DNA from: Bacillota bacterium
GTDB lineage: Bacteria; Bacillota; Clostridia; Lachnospirales; Lachnospiraceae
Direction of reading: 5' to 3'
Length of the DNA: 64,000 nucleotides
NCBI GenBank assembly: GCA_023407575.1
Contig: JAEYLX010000067.1
Span: 124,001-188,000 of the forward strand
The notes beneath the pieces are model-generated. The model was not told the DNA's origin. It did not search any database and saw only the letters and a list, made by a program, of their open reading frames with translations. Of this stretch, positions 41,838 to 48,299 are shown piece by piece. Both the position numbers and the translations under genes were made by a program. Position 1 is the first letter of the stretch. The number at the start of each line of letters is the position of its first letter.

Positions 41838-42773
41838 CTAAATAGATTGATAATCAACGCCAAGGCTGTTCATATACATTTCAATCTGTTCAAACTCTTC
41901 CTTGGTTGCACTAATGGCATATGTCATAACATAAGTGAGACTTGCAGTTGCCTGCTTCTGTATAGCCATTGCATCACGTTCAGCCTTTTCCTTAGCTTCT
42001 TGATCTGCCTTAGCCTTAGCTTCAGCTTCTGCCTTGATACGTTCTTCTTTGGCTATGGCTTCGCGCTCTTCCCTACGGATACGCTCACGTTCACGCTCAA
42101 CGGCTGCTTCATCATCTCTCTTGCGCTTTTCTTCCTGTTCTGCAATAATCTTGCGCTTTTGTTCTTCATATGTATTAATTGTTGTTACAGCCTTAGCAAG
42201 GTTAAAGTCAGTCCAGTAACCCATTAGAGCATATTCCTGCCTATCTGATACCATAGACTTAATAACGGTAACCTCATTATTGATACGCTCTGACTTAGCC
42301 GTGATTTCCTCTTTGATAGATTTTAAAGAGGTAGCAACATTCTCCCACTTATCATCATAAAAGCTTTCTAAGCCTACCTGGTTGCTAATGTCAGGATACT
42401 TCTCCATAACCTCGCAAAATATCGTCTTAATACTTTCAATTTTTTGCAGGCGTTGCTTATCTTCGTATTCTTTTACTTGGTTATCTATCAACCTAACTGG
42501 CTCATTAATAATATCTATTAGTTCATTTGCCTGTTTTTCAAAGGCATCATATGGCTTAAGACATTCCTTTTTAACCTCAATCCGTTTATCACTAACAGCC
42601 TTAATTATCTTTCTAAGGGTTGCGATATCTTTCTTGCGTTCAGTCTTATTTTCTTCCGTTACATCAAGGTCCTTATATACCTGCATCTGATCGGACAATG
42701 CTGTTTTAATCTCTTCAAAGTTGGTAGAGATAACCCCTTGCTGTTGTGTAACTAAAATTTGCAAATCATTCAC
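41838..42773 (-). CDS. DUF1351 coiled-coil protein
   Basis: The 311-residue protein has a DUF1351-like N-terminus (LSDQMQVYKDLDVTEENKTERKKDIATLRKI) and a long charged helix (about 215-275, EEKRKRDDEAAVERERERIR). GTG 42773 is the start, with GAGGAAATCAA before it. DUF1351 proteins commonly precede SSAPs in Firmicute phages and may assist them. Confidence 0.85.
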   Translation of the reverse strand: MNDLQILVTQQQGVISTNFEEIKTALSDQMQVYKDLDVTEENKTERKKDIATLRKIIKAVSDKRIEVKKECLKPYDAFEKQANELIDIINEPVRLIDNQVKEYEDKQRLQKIESIKTIFCEVMEKYPDISNQVGLESFYDDKWENVATSLKSIKEEITAKSERINNEVTVIKSMVSDRQEYALMGYWTDFNLAKAVTTINTYEEQKRKIIAEQEEKRKRDDEAAVERERERIRREEREAIAKEERIKAEAEAKAKADQEAKEKAERDAMAIQKQATASLTYVMTYAISATKEEFEQIEMYMNSLGVDYQSI

Positions 42774-42823
42774 TTGATTTCCTCGACTTTCTGTGCTATA
42801 TTGCACTTAGAATATTTACCTTT

Positions 42824-42855
42824 GGGCTCTAATGGAATGGCCGTTCCTAGAGCTC
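42824..42855 (+). terminator. Hairpin with T7 on the + strand
   Basis: GGGCTCT..GGAA pairs with TTCC..AGAGCTC and is followed by TTTTTTT on the + strand. It lies after the stop of a minus-strand gene and could block antisense transcription, or act as a processing hairpin. Confidence 0.5.
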
Positions 42856-43038
42856 TTTTTTTGATGTTGCATACATAATCATCAATGCCGATATGGCAAA
42901 TACTACTATGCCTATAATCCCATGTATGGCTGCTTGCTTAATTGAGATTTCGTCTGCATCCGAAAGCATTGCAACTATGAATAAATAAGCTAAAGATATA
43001 TAAAAAGCCATGGATACTATACGGTCAAATAGTTTCAT
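42847..43038 (-). CDS. Small membrane protein
   Basis: The 63-residue protein has two hydrophobic segments (about 9-26 and 38-57). It overlaps the pentapeptide gene stop by 4 bp (ATGA), so it is translationally coupled. Function unknown. Confidence 0.65.
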   Translation of the reverse strand: MKLFDRIVSMAFYISLAYLFIVAMLSDADEISIKQAAIHGIIGIVVFAISALMIMYATSKKEL

Positions 43039-43775
43039 ACTCTTATACCGGTTATCTCAAAAAATTTATCTGCATCAAAGTTCGGGATATTATGTATAGT
43101 ACATTTTTGGTTCATCGTTAGTCCGTTCCACCATTCCATGCAACATCCACTTGTATCATTCTCTTTTAAATATCCTCCTGTAGTTTCGTATTCTGGATGG
43201 TCTTTCTTTTCTAGTTCTGTCATGTCACTTTCGCAAATCCAATCTGTAGGTCGAAAGTCAATCCGATTGAGTAGATAGTGCGCATCTGACCTTCTCCATT
43301 CATCTAAAGTCATATTTGACGGTTTATCAAAGAGCAGTATTTTATGATCTTCTATGTTAAATACGCCAGAGTTCCCATTGCCAGAGTTCCAATCGCCAGA
43401 GTTCCTATTGCCAGAGTTCCTATTGCCAGAGTTCCCATTGCCAGAGTTCCTATTGCCAGAGTTTGATAAACCGCTATTGCCTTTACCTGTGTTAACTATA
43501 AATAAAAGTTCAGTCCATGGAATTTCTCTGATAATACAGATTTTGTTCGTGCTGCACTTATCTCCTTCTTCTGCAATTTCTCCAAGTGCTTCTATCTCTG
43601 CAACCTTGTTGTCAGGATTAAATGTGTAATAGTTAAAGCAATCAGCTGCAACCTTGCAAAAATGGTACCCGCGATTACATAAGCTAGGCTTTTTATCCAT
43701 TTCGTAGGTTTTGCCTACTTCGTACTGCATATTTCTACAGGTCCAATCAAAATTAAATACTTTATACCCTTTCAT
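43035..43775 (-). CDS. DUF7666-like protein with pentapeptide-type NSGxx repeats
   Basis: The 246-residue protein starts MKGYKVFNFDWTCRNMQYEV with Cys in CNRGYHFCK, and EIEALGEIAEEGDKCSTNKI follows, a pattern seen in DUF7666 phage proteins. Residues about 103-138 are seven repeats of NSGNR/NSGNG type, likely a short right-handed beta helix. The C-terminal part has no known family. Function unknown; DNA mimicry is one possibility for such repeats. Confidence 0.72.
   Translation of the reverse strand: MKGYKVFNFDWTCRNMQYEVGKTYEMDKKPSLCNRGYHFCKVAADCFNYYTFNPDNKVAEIEALGEIAEEGDKCSTNKICIIREIPWTELLFIVNTGKGNSGLSNSGNRNSGNGNSGNRNSGNRNSGDWNSGNGNSGVFNIEDHKILLFDKPSNMTLDEWRRSDAHYLLNRIDFRPTDWICESDMTELEKKDHPEYETTGGYLKENDTSGCCMEWWNGLTMNQKCTIHNIPNFDADKFFEITGIRV
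43366..43470 (-). repeat. 15-bp tandem repeats within the pentapeptide gene
   Basis: Six units of CCAGAGTTCCYATTG-type sequence plus a diverged seventh run without gap. The unit encodes five residues, so copy number can change without frameshift. Confidence 0.9.
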
Positions 43776-43960
43776 CTTCTTACCTCCTCAAATGCAACTT
43801 CTTTAAAGAAATCTTTAATGCAATCAGTACATAAATGTACGCCATTCTTTTGAGTCAACTTTTTATCTGTATCACCGCATGCTACGCACTGTAATTTGTA
43901 CTTAACAGATGGTATGGCTCTTCTTTTTAATCCTACATTCCTAATAATTCCAAATAACAT
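43772..43960 (-). CDS. Small zinc-ribbon protein
   Basis: The 62-residue basic protein has CVACGD and CTDC, typical of a four-Cys ribbon, and overlaps the pentapeptide gene start by 4 bp. Function unknown. Confidence 0.7.
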   Translation of the reverse strand: MLFGIIRNVGLKRRAIPSVKYKLQCVACGDTDKKLTQKNGVHLCTDCIKDFFKEVAFEEVRR

Positions 43961-43978
43961 CTTGATTACCTCAACTTT

Positions 43979-44155
43979 CTATGATATATTACCTTTAGGT
44001 TGTTTTGTTTGAGCTCTATGGGATTCGCGGTTCCATTGAGCTCTTAATTTTTTAGTACAGATTTCGCATAAATATATCTCTTGTGGTGTTGTTTTTAATA
44101 CGCTTACGTTTATTATTTGTTTGCAATGTGTACAACGCATATATCTGTATGACAT
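43979..44155 (-). CDS. Small zinc-ribbon protein (58 aa)
   Basis: The frame from ATG 44155 (GGAGGTGCGGT before it) encodes MSYRYMRCTHCKQIINVSVL and CEICTKKLRAQW, two CxxC pairs. It fills the gap between the two annotated-size genes. Function unknown. Confidence 0.7.
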   Translation of the reverse strand: MSYRYMRCTHCKQIINVSVLKTTPQEIYLCEICTKKLRAQWNRESHRAQTKQPKGNIS

Positions 44156-44165
44156 ACCGCACCTC

Positions 44166-44378
44166 CTAACTACTTACTGGTTTACTCTCCATTTCTTCGA
44201 GTGTTTTAGATGCCATTTTGCTAAAATAAGTTCCTGCCAATCCTCCAGGGATTATATTGTAAAGTGAATGGTCATTGCCAAAATATCCAACTACTACGGA
44301 AAGCAATGTTAGCGTTACCATGGACCATGTTGTTACTCCGCATACAGCCTTACAAACCTTAAATTTTACATTTCTCAT
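44166..44378 (-). CDS. Small membrane protein
   Basis: The 70-residue protein has a basic start (MRNVKFKVCKAVCG), one strong membrane helix (about 14-33) and a weaker Gly-rich second one. It is two nt after the previous gene's stop. Function unknown. Confidence 0.65.
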   Translation of the reverse strand: MRNVKFKVCKAVCGVTTWSMVTLTLLSVVVGYFGNDHSLYNIIPGGLAGTYFSKMASKTLEEMESKPVSS

Positions 44379-44380
44379 TC

Positions 44381-44647
44381 TTATACCTCCACTTTTTCGA
44401 ACATATCTGGATTTAAATAAGCCAAGTCAAAATCAATAATGGTATTTACATACTTCTTTAGTTTTTTGTCGTAGACCTTAGCGTATTTGTAAATTCTTAT
44501 AGCTCCTTCTTCTCCTACGTATTCAGACACTTTACGTACCCAAAATATTGTTTTGCGGTGCTCTTTAATGATGGATGGTGATATTCCGTAGGTGTCAATT
44601 TTTCGTAGGTTACGTTTCATTCGTATGCGGTCTGTTACTTGAAACAT
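44381..44647 (-). CDS. Small basic early protein
   Basis: The 88-residue basic protein (MKRNLRKIDTYGISPSIIKE, YKYAKVYDKKLKKYVN) has no recognised family. AAGGAGG precedes the ATG. It lies in the early operon after the antirepressor. Function unknown; DNA binding is possible from its charge. Confidence 0.65.
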   Translation of the reverse strand: MFQVTDRIRMKRNLRKIDTYGISPSIIKEHRKTIFWVRKVSEYVGEEGAIRIYKYAKVYDKKLKKYVNTIIDFDLAYLNPDMFEKVEV

Positions 44648-44662
44648 AAAAAGCCTCCTTAT

Positions 44663-45373
44663 TTATGCAATTAGCTTTCGGATGTAATCAATTCCTTTTT
44701 GATATACAAGGGTTTTATAATTAATGTGTTTTTCACCGTTTGGCTTTGTGTAGCTTTGCATTATCACTCTGAAATATCCTCTATCAATGTAAGTTTGGTA
44801 TGGAGAATTTTCAGCGTCTAAAACTTTCTTATCTCGTAAAATTTCGAATAATTTATTTCTGCCAATCTTTGTGTTTAGAACCTTTGCAACCTTATCCATT
44901 GGAACTGCATCTTTTGAACTAGCTACTTGGTCAAAGAAATCTGCTTTAGGTTTCATTTCTGTAATGAGCTTATCTTTCTGTGCGATAACTTTATCTGCCA
45001 TCTTTAACGCTCTAGCAAATATTTGCTCCGGTGTATTCCATGCTTTTTCAAGCTGAATGAAGTATGTACGGCACTCCTTGCCTTTCTCTGTGCGTTGTAG
45101 CATGCAAATTTCTTTTGCCATGTCAATTGTAAGGTCATAGTCTTCTAATTCTCTTGATACTTCTCGACTGCCCTCAATTTGAACCCGTACTTTTTTCTTC
45201 GGAGTTGAATAATCTCTTCCTTCTTCAAAACCATAACCGACATAACGCTCAAACCACTTACTAAACCTTTCAGTACCTGTCAATCCATCCTCTGTAGACA
45301 AATAGTCGTATAGGTCTCTCGCTGATACCGTAGGGTTATCAGTTTCATAATTAATTGTTAGTAATTCGTTCAA
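44663..45373 (-). CDS. Phage antirepressor (AntA/AntB N-terminus, KilA-C C-terminus)
   Basis: The 236-residue protein has an AntA/AntB domain (VSARDLYDYLSTEDGLTGTERFSKWFERYVGYGF, about 15-48; DYDLTIDMAKEICMLQRTEKGK) and a KilA-C-type C-terminus (AVPMDKVAKVLNTKIGRNKLFEILRDK). The start is TTG at 45373 behind AAGGAGG. Such proteins inactivate the repressor to allow lytic growth. Confidence 0.88.
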   Translation of the reverse strand: MNELLTINYETDNPTVSARDLYDYLSTEDGLTGTERFSKWFERYVGYGFEEGRDYSTPKKKVRVQIEGSREVSRELEDYDLTIDMAKEICMLQRTEKGKECRTYFIQLEKAWNTPEQIFARALKMADKVIAQKDKLITEMKPKADFFDQVASSKDAVPMDKVAKVLNTKIGRNKLFEILRDKKVLDAENSPYQTYIDRGYFRVIMQSYTKPNGEKHINYKTLVYQKGIDYIRKLIA

Positions 45374-45392
45374 ATAATTCCTCCTTATCTTT

Positions 45393-45710
45393 TTAATCAA
45401 AACCAAAAACACGCTTCTTAATACTTTCTTCACTTTCTTCGCTTACTTTTTTCGTTTGTTCTAACTTCTCTTGTTTTTCGGAATAAAATTGACTCATAGG
45501 AATTCGTAATATTGCGCCTAATTTCTTGGTCCCATAAATTTCACCAGACCTTAGTTTTATATAGATGTTGTTAACGCTGCAATTCATGATTCCTGATAGT
45601 TGTTTAGGAGTAACCCATTGATCGTTTTTTAGATTTTCTAAGATTTGTATTTTTCTTGATAACTCTTGTTCTTTGATTTCCAGATCGGTAATTCTGTCTT
45701 CTATGTTCAT
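45393..45710 (-). CDS. Early HTH protein with coiled-coil N-terminus
   Basis: The 105-residue protein has a coiled coil (LEIKEQELSRKIQILENLK) and an excisionase-like winged helix (QWVTPKQLSGIMNCSVNNIYIKLRSGEIYGTKKLGAILRIPMSQF). Start 45710 follows GGAGG. An operator-like sequence (45726-45740) lies just before it. It may be an excisionase or an early regulator. Confidence 0.72.
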   Translation of the reverse strand: MNIEDRITDLEIKEQELSRKIQILENLKNDQWVTPKQLSGIMNCSVNNIYIKLRSGEIYGTKKLGAILRIPMSQFYSEKQEKLEQTKKVSEESEESIKKRVFGFD

Positions 45711-45720
45711 ACGGCCTCCA

Positions 45721-45951
45721 TTAATTCGCGTTCCGTGCGACATTCTGACTAAAAAAAATTTCAACTGCCTCTACTGGGTCTAGCTCTAAAGTTTTAACTA
45801 GTAAATTTGCGTCTTTAATTGTTATGTTCTTTCCACCGCCTTTTAGCTTTCTGTATAATGTAGACCTATCTACACCAAGTGATTTGGCTACCTCACTTAT
45901 AGGGATGCCTTTTTCTACCATCTTACCCTTTAGCTTTCTAATGTTTACCAC
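45721..45951 (-). CDS. Cro-like XRE regulator
   Basis: The 76-residue protein is an HTH (MVEKGIPISEVAKSLGVDRSTLYRKLKGGG) with a short helical end. It is the first gene of the leftward early operon, divergent from the repressor, the position of Cro. Its promoter and operators lie at 45975-46049. Confidence 0.85.
   Translation of the reverse strand: MVNIRKLKGKMVEKGIPISEVAKSLGVDRSTLYRKLKGGGKNITIKDANLLVKTLELDPVEAVEIFFSQNVARNAN
45726..45740. promoter_or_regulatory. Operator-like site O1 inside the early operon
   Basis: TCGCGTTCCGTGCGA differs at one base from O2. It lies in the 3' end of the Cro-like gene, just before the SD of the next gene, and could act as a distal operator or roadblock. Confidence 0.55.
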
Positions 45952-45974
45952 ATTTTATGCCTCCTTTTTATGTA

Positions 45975-45989
45975 TCGCATTCCGTGCGA
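45975..45989. promoter_or_regulatory. Operator O2 downstream of the early -10 box
   Basis: TCGCATTCCGTGCGA is a TCGCA-N5-TGCGA palindrome, next to the early start site and so placed to block early transcription. Confidence 0.7.
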
Positions 45990-45997
45990 CTAACTAT

Positions 45998-46026
45998 ATA
46001 GTAGCACCGCAAATCTTATTTGTCAA
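45998..46026 (-). promoter_or_regulatory. Early lytic promoter (PR-like)
   Basis: TTGACA (46021-46026) and TACTAT (45998-46003) on the minus strand are 17 bp apart. The promoter drives the Cro-like and antirepressor operon and is flanked by operators O2 and O3. Confidence 0.8.
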
Positions 46027-46034
46027 TACGCTTT

Positions 46035-46049
46035 TTGCATGAAATGCGA
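46035..46049. promoter_or_regulatory. Operator O3 between the divergent promoters
   Basis: TTGCATGAAATGCGA matches the TYGCA-N5-TGCGA consensus. It lies just upstream of the early -35 box. Confidence 0.65.
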
Positions 46050-46076
46050 ATTATTTTATATTTTTTAATTTTATTG

Positions 46077-46105
46077 TTGCATATATGCGAATTTGATGAT
46101 ATAAT
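46077..46105 (+). promoter_or_regulatory. Repressor promoter (PRM-like) with operator O4 on the -35 box
   Basis: TTGCAT (46077-46082) and TATAAT (46100-46105) are 17 bp apart, and TTGCATATATGCGA (46077-46090), a related half-site pair with a 4-bp centre, covers the -35. Negative autoregulation of the repressor is expected. Confidence 0.75.
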
Positions 46106-46127
46106 GCCATTGTTGGGGGTGATAAAA

Positions 46128-46511
46128 ATGAGTATTGGACAAAGAATAAACCAAAAAAGAAAAGAATTAGGAATATCTGTAGATGAATTAGCAGATATGC
46201 TTGATAAAAACAGAGCTACTATTTACAGATATGAAAGTGATGAAATTGAAAACATGTCATTATCTGTAATTGAGCCTTTGGCAAAAGCACTTCATACTTC
46301 TCCTGCTTATCTGCTTGGATGGGAACCAGAAACAATGATCTTAAAAGAAGATTCCCATTACCACACTGAAAACTCTGTAGCAACTCTAGCTAGCTTAGCT
46401 CCTCAATTATTAGACATAATCAATCAACTTAATAGTGATAATATTAATAGATTAACCACATACGCGGAAAAATTACTAGATTTACAAAGCGAAGACGAAT
46501 CCATTAAGTAA
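46128..46511 (+). CDS. cI-like XRE repressor without a peptidase domain
   Basis: The 127-residue protein has an N-terminal HTH_3 (IGQRINQKRKELGISVDELADMLDKNRATIYRYE) and a helical C-terminus. There is no S24/LexA-like cleavage domain, so RecA-stimulated self-cleavage is not expected; the antirepressor probably triggers induction. Start 46128 follows GGGGGTGATAAAA. It is 23 nt before integrase and shares its promoter. Confidence 0.88.
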   Translation: MSIGQRINQKRKELGISVDELADMLDKNRATIYRYESDEIENMSLSVIEPLAKALHTSPAYLLGWEPETMILKEDSHYHTENSVATLASLAPQLLDIINQLNSDNINRLTTYAEKLLDLQSEDESIK

Positions 46512-46534
46512 ATTAAAAGGAAAGGAAACACTTT

Positions 46535-47782
46535 ATGAGTATTCAAACGAAAGAATACACATCAAAGAAAACCGGTAAAACATCAAAAAAGTATTATGCA
46601 TGCGTATTCGATCCGGTAGCCAACTCCACTATCTGGGGGAAGGGTAAAAGCAAAAGAAAAGAAGCCGTTCAAGACGAGGCTGATATTTTAGAAGACATAG
46701 AAAAAGGCACACCAAAAACAAAGGGAAGTATGCTTTTTAAGGATGTAGCTGAAATGTGGTTTGAATCAACAGAAAAGACTTATGCAGAATCTACTTGGAA
46801 AGGATATAAGGGTTATTATAATTCCAAGTTATCTGAAGTATTCGGTGGTATAGCTGTTAATAAAATTATCCCAACTCATACGCAGAAATTCAAAAATGCT
46901 TTAAGCGAAAAATTTAAACCTGCCACTGTCAATAAAACAATGGACCTTTTTTCTATGATAATGGATTTTGCAATTAAACCATTGCACTTAATTAAATATA
47001 ACCCTTGTGATGATATCAAAAGAGATAAAGTAGCAAATGCAGAACATAAAACATGGGATGCAAAAACAATCGGATATTTTTTAAATCTGGACGATGTTGT
47101 AAATTCTGATTATTATGAAATGTTGGTGCTTTCATTCACAACTGCTCTACGACCAGGTGAGGTATGTGGTGTTTCTGTAAATTCGCTTAAAGGGAACAAT
47201 ATGCTGGCTCTTTATAGAGGTTATAATAAATACGGTAATATAACAGATATGAAAACACCAGGGAGCCACAGGCCATTATCGCTTGAACCATTCGTATATA
47301 GTTGTTTAGAATCAAAACTTAAGAAAAAGTCAAATCAAAAAGATGAATATAATAAAAAGATAAAAAACGAAATTCAGAATGGTGGTTCACTTGGTGAGCA
47401 TGGTTACATTGACAATGATTTTCTTTTTACTTATGAAAATGGTAAGCCGATTACACCTAATAGCTATTCCAGAGCTTACAGAACAATAATTATTAATCAT
47501 AATAAACGATTAAAAGCGATTGAAGAAGAAAAAGGTAAAATACCTCGCAAAGATTACTATTTGCCACAGATAAGGTTATATGATGGCAGACACAGTTTTG
47601 CTACTAATAATATATTGGATGGAGAAAACGCAAAGATAGTTAGCGAAATAATGGGATCTAAGGTTGAGACAATAATGAGAAATTATGTGCACTTAAGTCA
47701 AACCACACATCAAACAACATTGACTAAATACTCTGATAAAATATTTAATTTCGATAAGTCAAAGAAGAAAAAGCAAGGATGA
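46535..47782 (+). CDS. int: Tyrosine-family prophage integrase
   Basis: The 415-residue protein has an N-terminal arm-binding domain (EYTSKKTGKTSKKYYACVF), a SAM-like core-binding domain (FKDVAEMWFESTEKTYAESTW) and a catalytic domain with Arg in TTALRPGEV (about 204), RLYDGRHSFAT (about 346-354) and the nucleophile region IMRNYVHLS (Tyr about 382). The usual HxxR His is Tyr and LGH reads MGS, both unusual. It lies next to attR, as is normal for tRNA-targeting prophages. Confidence 0.93.
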   Translation: MSIQTKEYTSKKTGKTSKKYYACVFDPVANSTIWGKGKSKRKEAVQDEADILEDIEKGTPKTKGSMLFKDVAEMWFESTEKTYAESTWKGYKGYYNSKLSEVFGGIAVNKIIPTHTQKFKNALSEKFKPATVNKTMDLFSMIMDFAIKPLHLIKYNPCDDIKRDKVANAEHKTWDAKTIGYFLNLDDVVNSDYYEMLVLSFTTALRPGEVCGVSVNSLKGNNMLALYRGYNKYGNITDMKTPGSHRPLSLEPFVYSCLESKLKKKSNQKDEYNKKIKNEIQNGGSLGEHGYIDNDFLFTYENGKPITPNSYSRAYRTIIINHNKRLKAIEEEKGKIPRKDYYLPQIRLYDGRHSFATNNILDGENAKIVSEIMGSKVETIMRNYVHLSQTTHQTTLTKYSDKIFNFDKSKKKKQG

Positions 47783-47825
47783 ATTCCGATAAATTATAAT
47801 GCATTATCATAGAAAAATGTTTAAA

Positions 47826-47847
47826 ACTTAGAAAAATCCTTAGAAAA
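47826..47847 (+). promoter_or_regulatory. Candidate integrase arm-type sites, right arm
   Basis: ACTTAGAAAA (47826-47835) and CCTTAGAAAA (47838-47847) mirror the pair at 9171-9191. They lie between int and the right core repeat. Confidence 0.6.
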
Positions 47848-47864
47848 AATGGATTTTAACATTT

Positions 47865-47917
47865 AAAAAAGCCTCTAACAAGTATTATCTAAATGCTTGT
47901 AAGTGGCTTTTTATTAG
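47865..47917. terminator. Phage-supplied bidirectional terminator next to attR
   Basis: AAAAAAGCC..CT.ACAAG pairs with CTTGT.AG..GGCTTTTT (two mismatches). It has T runs on both strands: on + it ends the int transcript, on minus it ends the tRNA-Glu transcript, replacing the stranded host terminator at 8988-9026. Confidence 0.8.
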
Positions 47918-47928
47918 GCTTTCGCCAG

Positions 47929-47986
47929 TTTTTCATTTTAGCAGCTCGTACGGGAATCGAACCCGTGTTTCCGCCGTGAGAGGGCG
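47929..47986 (-). repeat. attR: 58-bp direct repeat within tRNA-Glu
   Basis: This is identical to 9022-9079. It covers the 3' half of the tRNA, so the tRNA sequence remains whole after integration. Confidence 0.95.
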
Positions 47987-48013
47987 GCGTCTTGACCCCT
48001 TGACCAACGAGCC
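47942..48013 (-). tRNA. tRNA-Glu (anticodon CTC)
   Basis: The 72-nt minus-strand cloverleaf has an acceptor stem GGCTCGT with ACGAGCT (one G-U pair), D stem GTC/GAC, anticodon stem CCGCC/GGCGG with loop CTCTCAC (anticodon CTC), and T arm ACGGG-TTCGAAT-CCCGT. Discriminator is G and CCA is not encoded. It reads GAG codons. The prophage uses its 3' half as attachment site. Confidence 0.95.
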
Positions 48014-48200
48014 TCAAGAACAAAATCTATTGTATACTATGGCAAATAAAAAAGCAAGTACTTTTTATAATATTTTTTAAATTGTTTTATCAATTGACAC
48101 ATTTTAGAAATATCCTTCTAATCTTCTCTCCCAGAGATTCCTGTATATACCTCATTTTACACAACTTATAGTAAAGTGATATTATATAAATTTTGAAAAC

Positions 48201-48246
48201 AGATGAAATTGTTCCTGCAATAGATAATATTTCATCTTGCAGGAAC
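48201..48246 (-). promoter_or_regulatory. Two mutually exclusive hairpins after polC
   Basis: GTTCCTGCAA/TTGCAGGAAC (48211-48220 with 48237-48246) and AGATGAAAT/ATTTCATCT (48201-48209 with 48229-48237) interlock and cannot both form fully. Either could end the polC transcript; a modest T-rich stretch follows on the minus strand. The rest of 48014-48299 shows no gene. Confidence 0.5.
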
Positions 48247-48299
48247 CTCCATCTTTTAATTCTGCTAATTCTACCTCATATGAAAATAAATCCTTAATC

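Larger units (their letters stand above)
9022..47986. mobile_element. HK97-type siphovirus prophage in tRNA-Glu(CTC)
   Basis: A 58-bp perfect direct repeat (9022-9079 and 47929-47986) bounds about 38.9 kb. It holds a tyrosine integrase next to the right repeat, a cI/Cro-like switch, replication and recombination genes, HNH-TerS-TerL-portal-protease-capsid, tail genes including a frameshifted chaperone and a tape measure, and a lysis cassette. All expected modules are present without an obvious frameshift in a virion gene, so it may be inducible. The short tape measure (564 residues) suggests a short flexible tail. Confidence 0.95.

Noticed and set aside
42824..42855. Terminator for the minus-strand gene ending at 42847
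   Set aside because: The T run is on the + strand side, so it does not fit a minus-strand intrinsic terminator.
43366..43470. CRISPR-like or regulatory repeat
   Set aside because: In-frame 15-bp coding repeats of a pentapeptide protein, without spacers.
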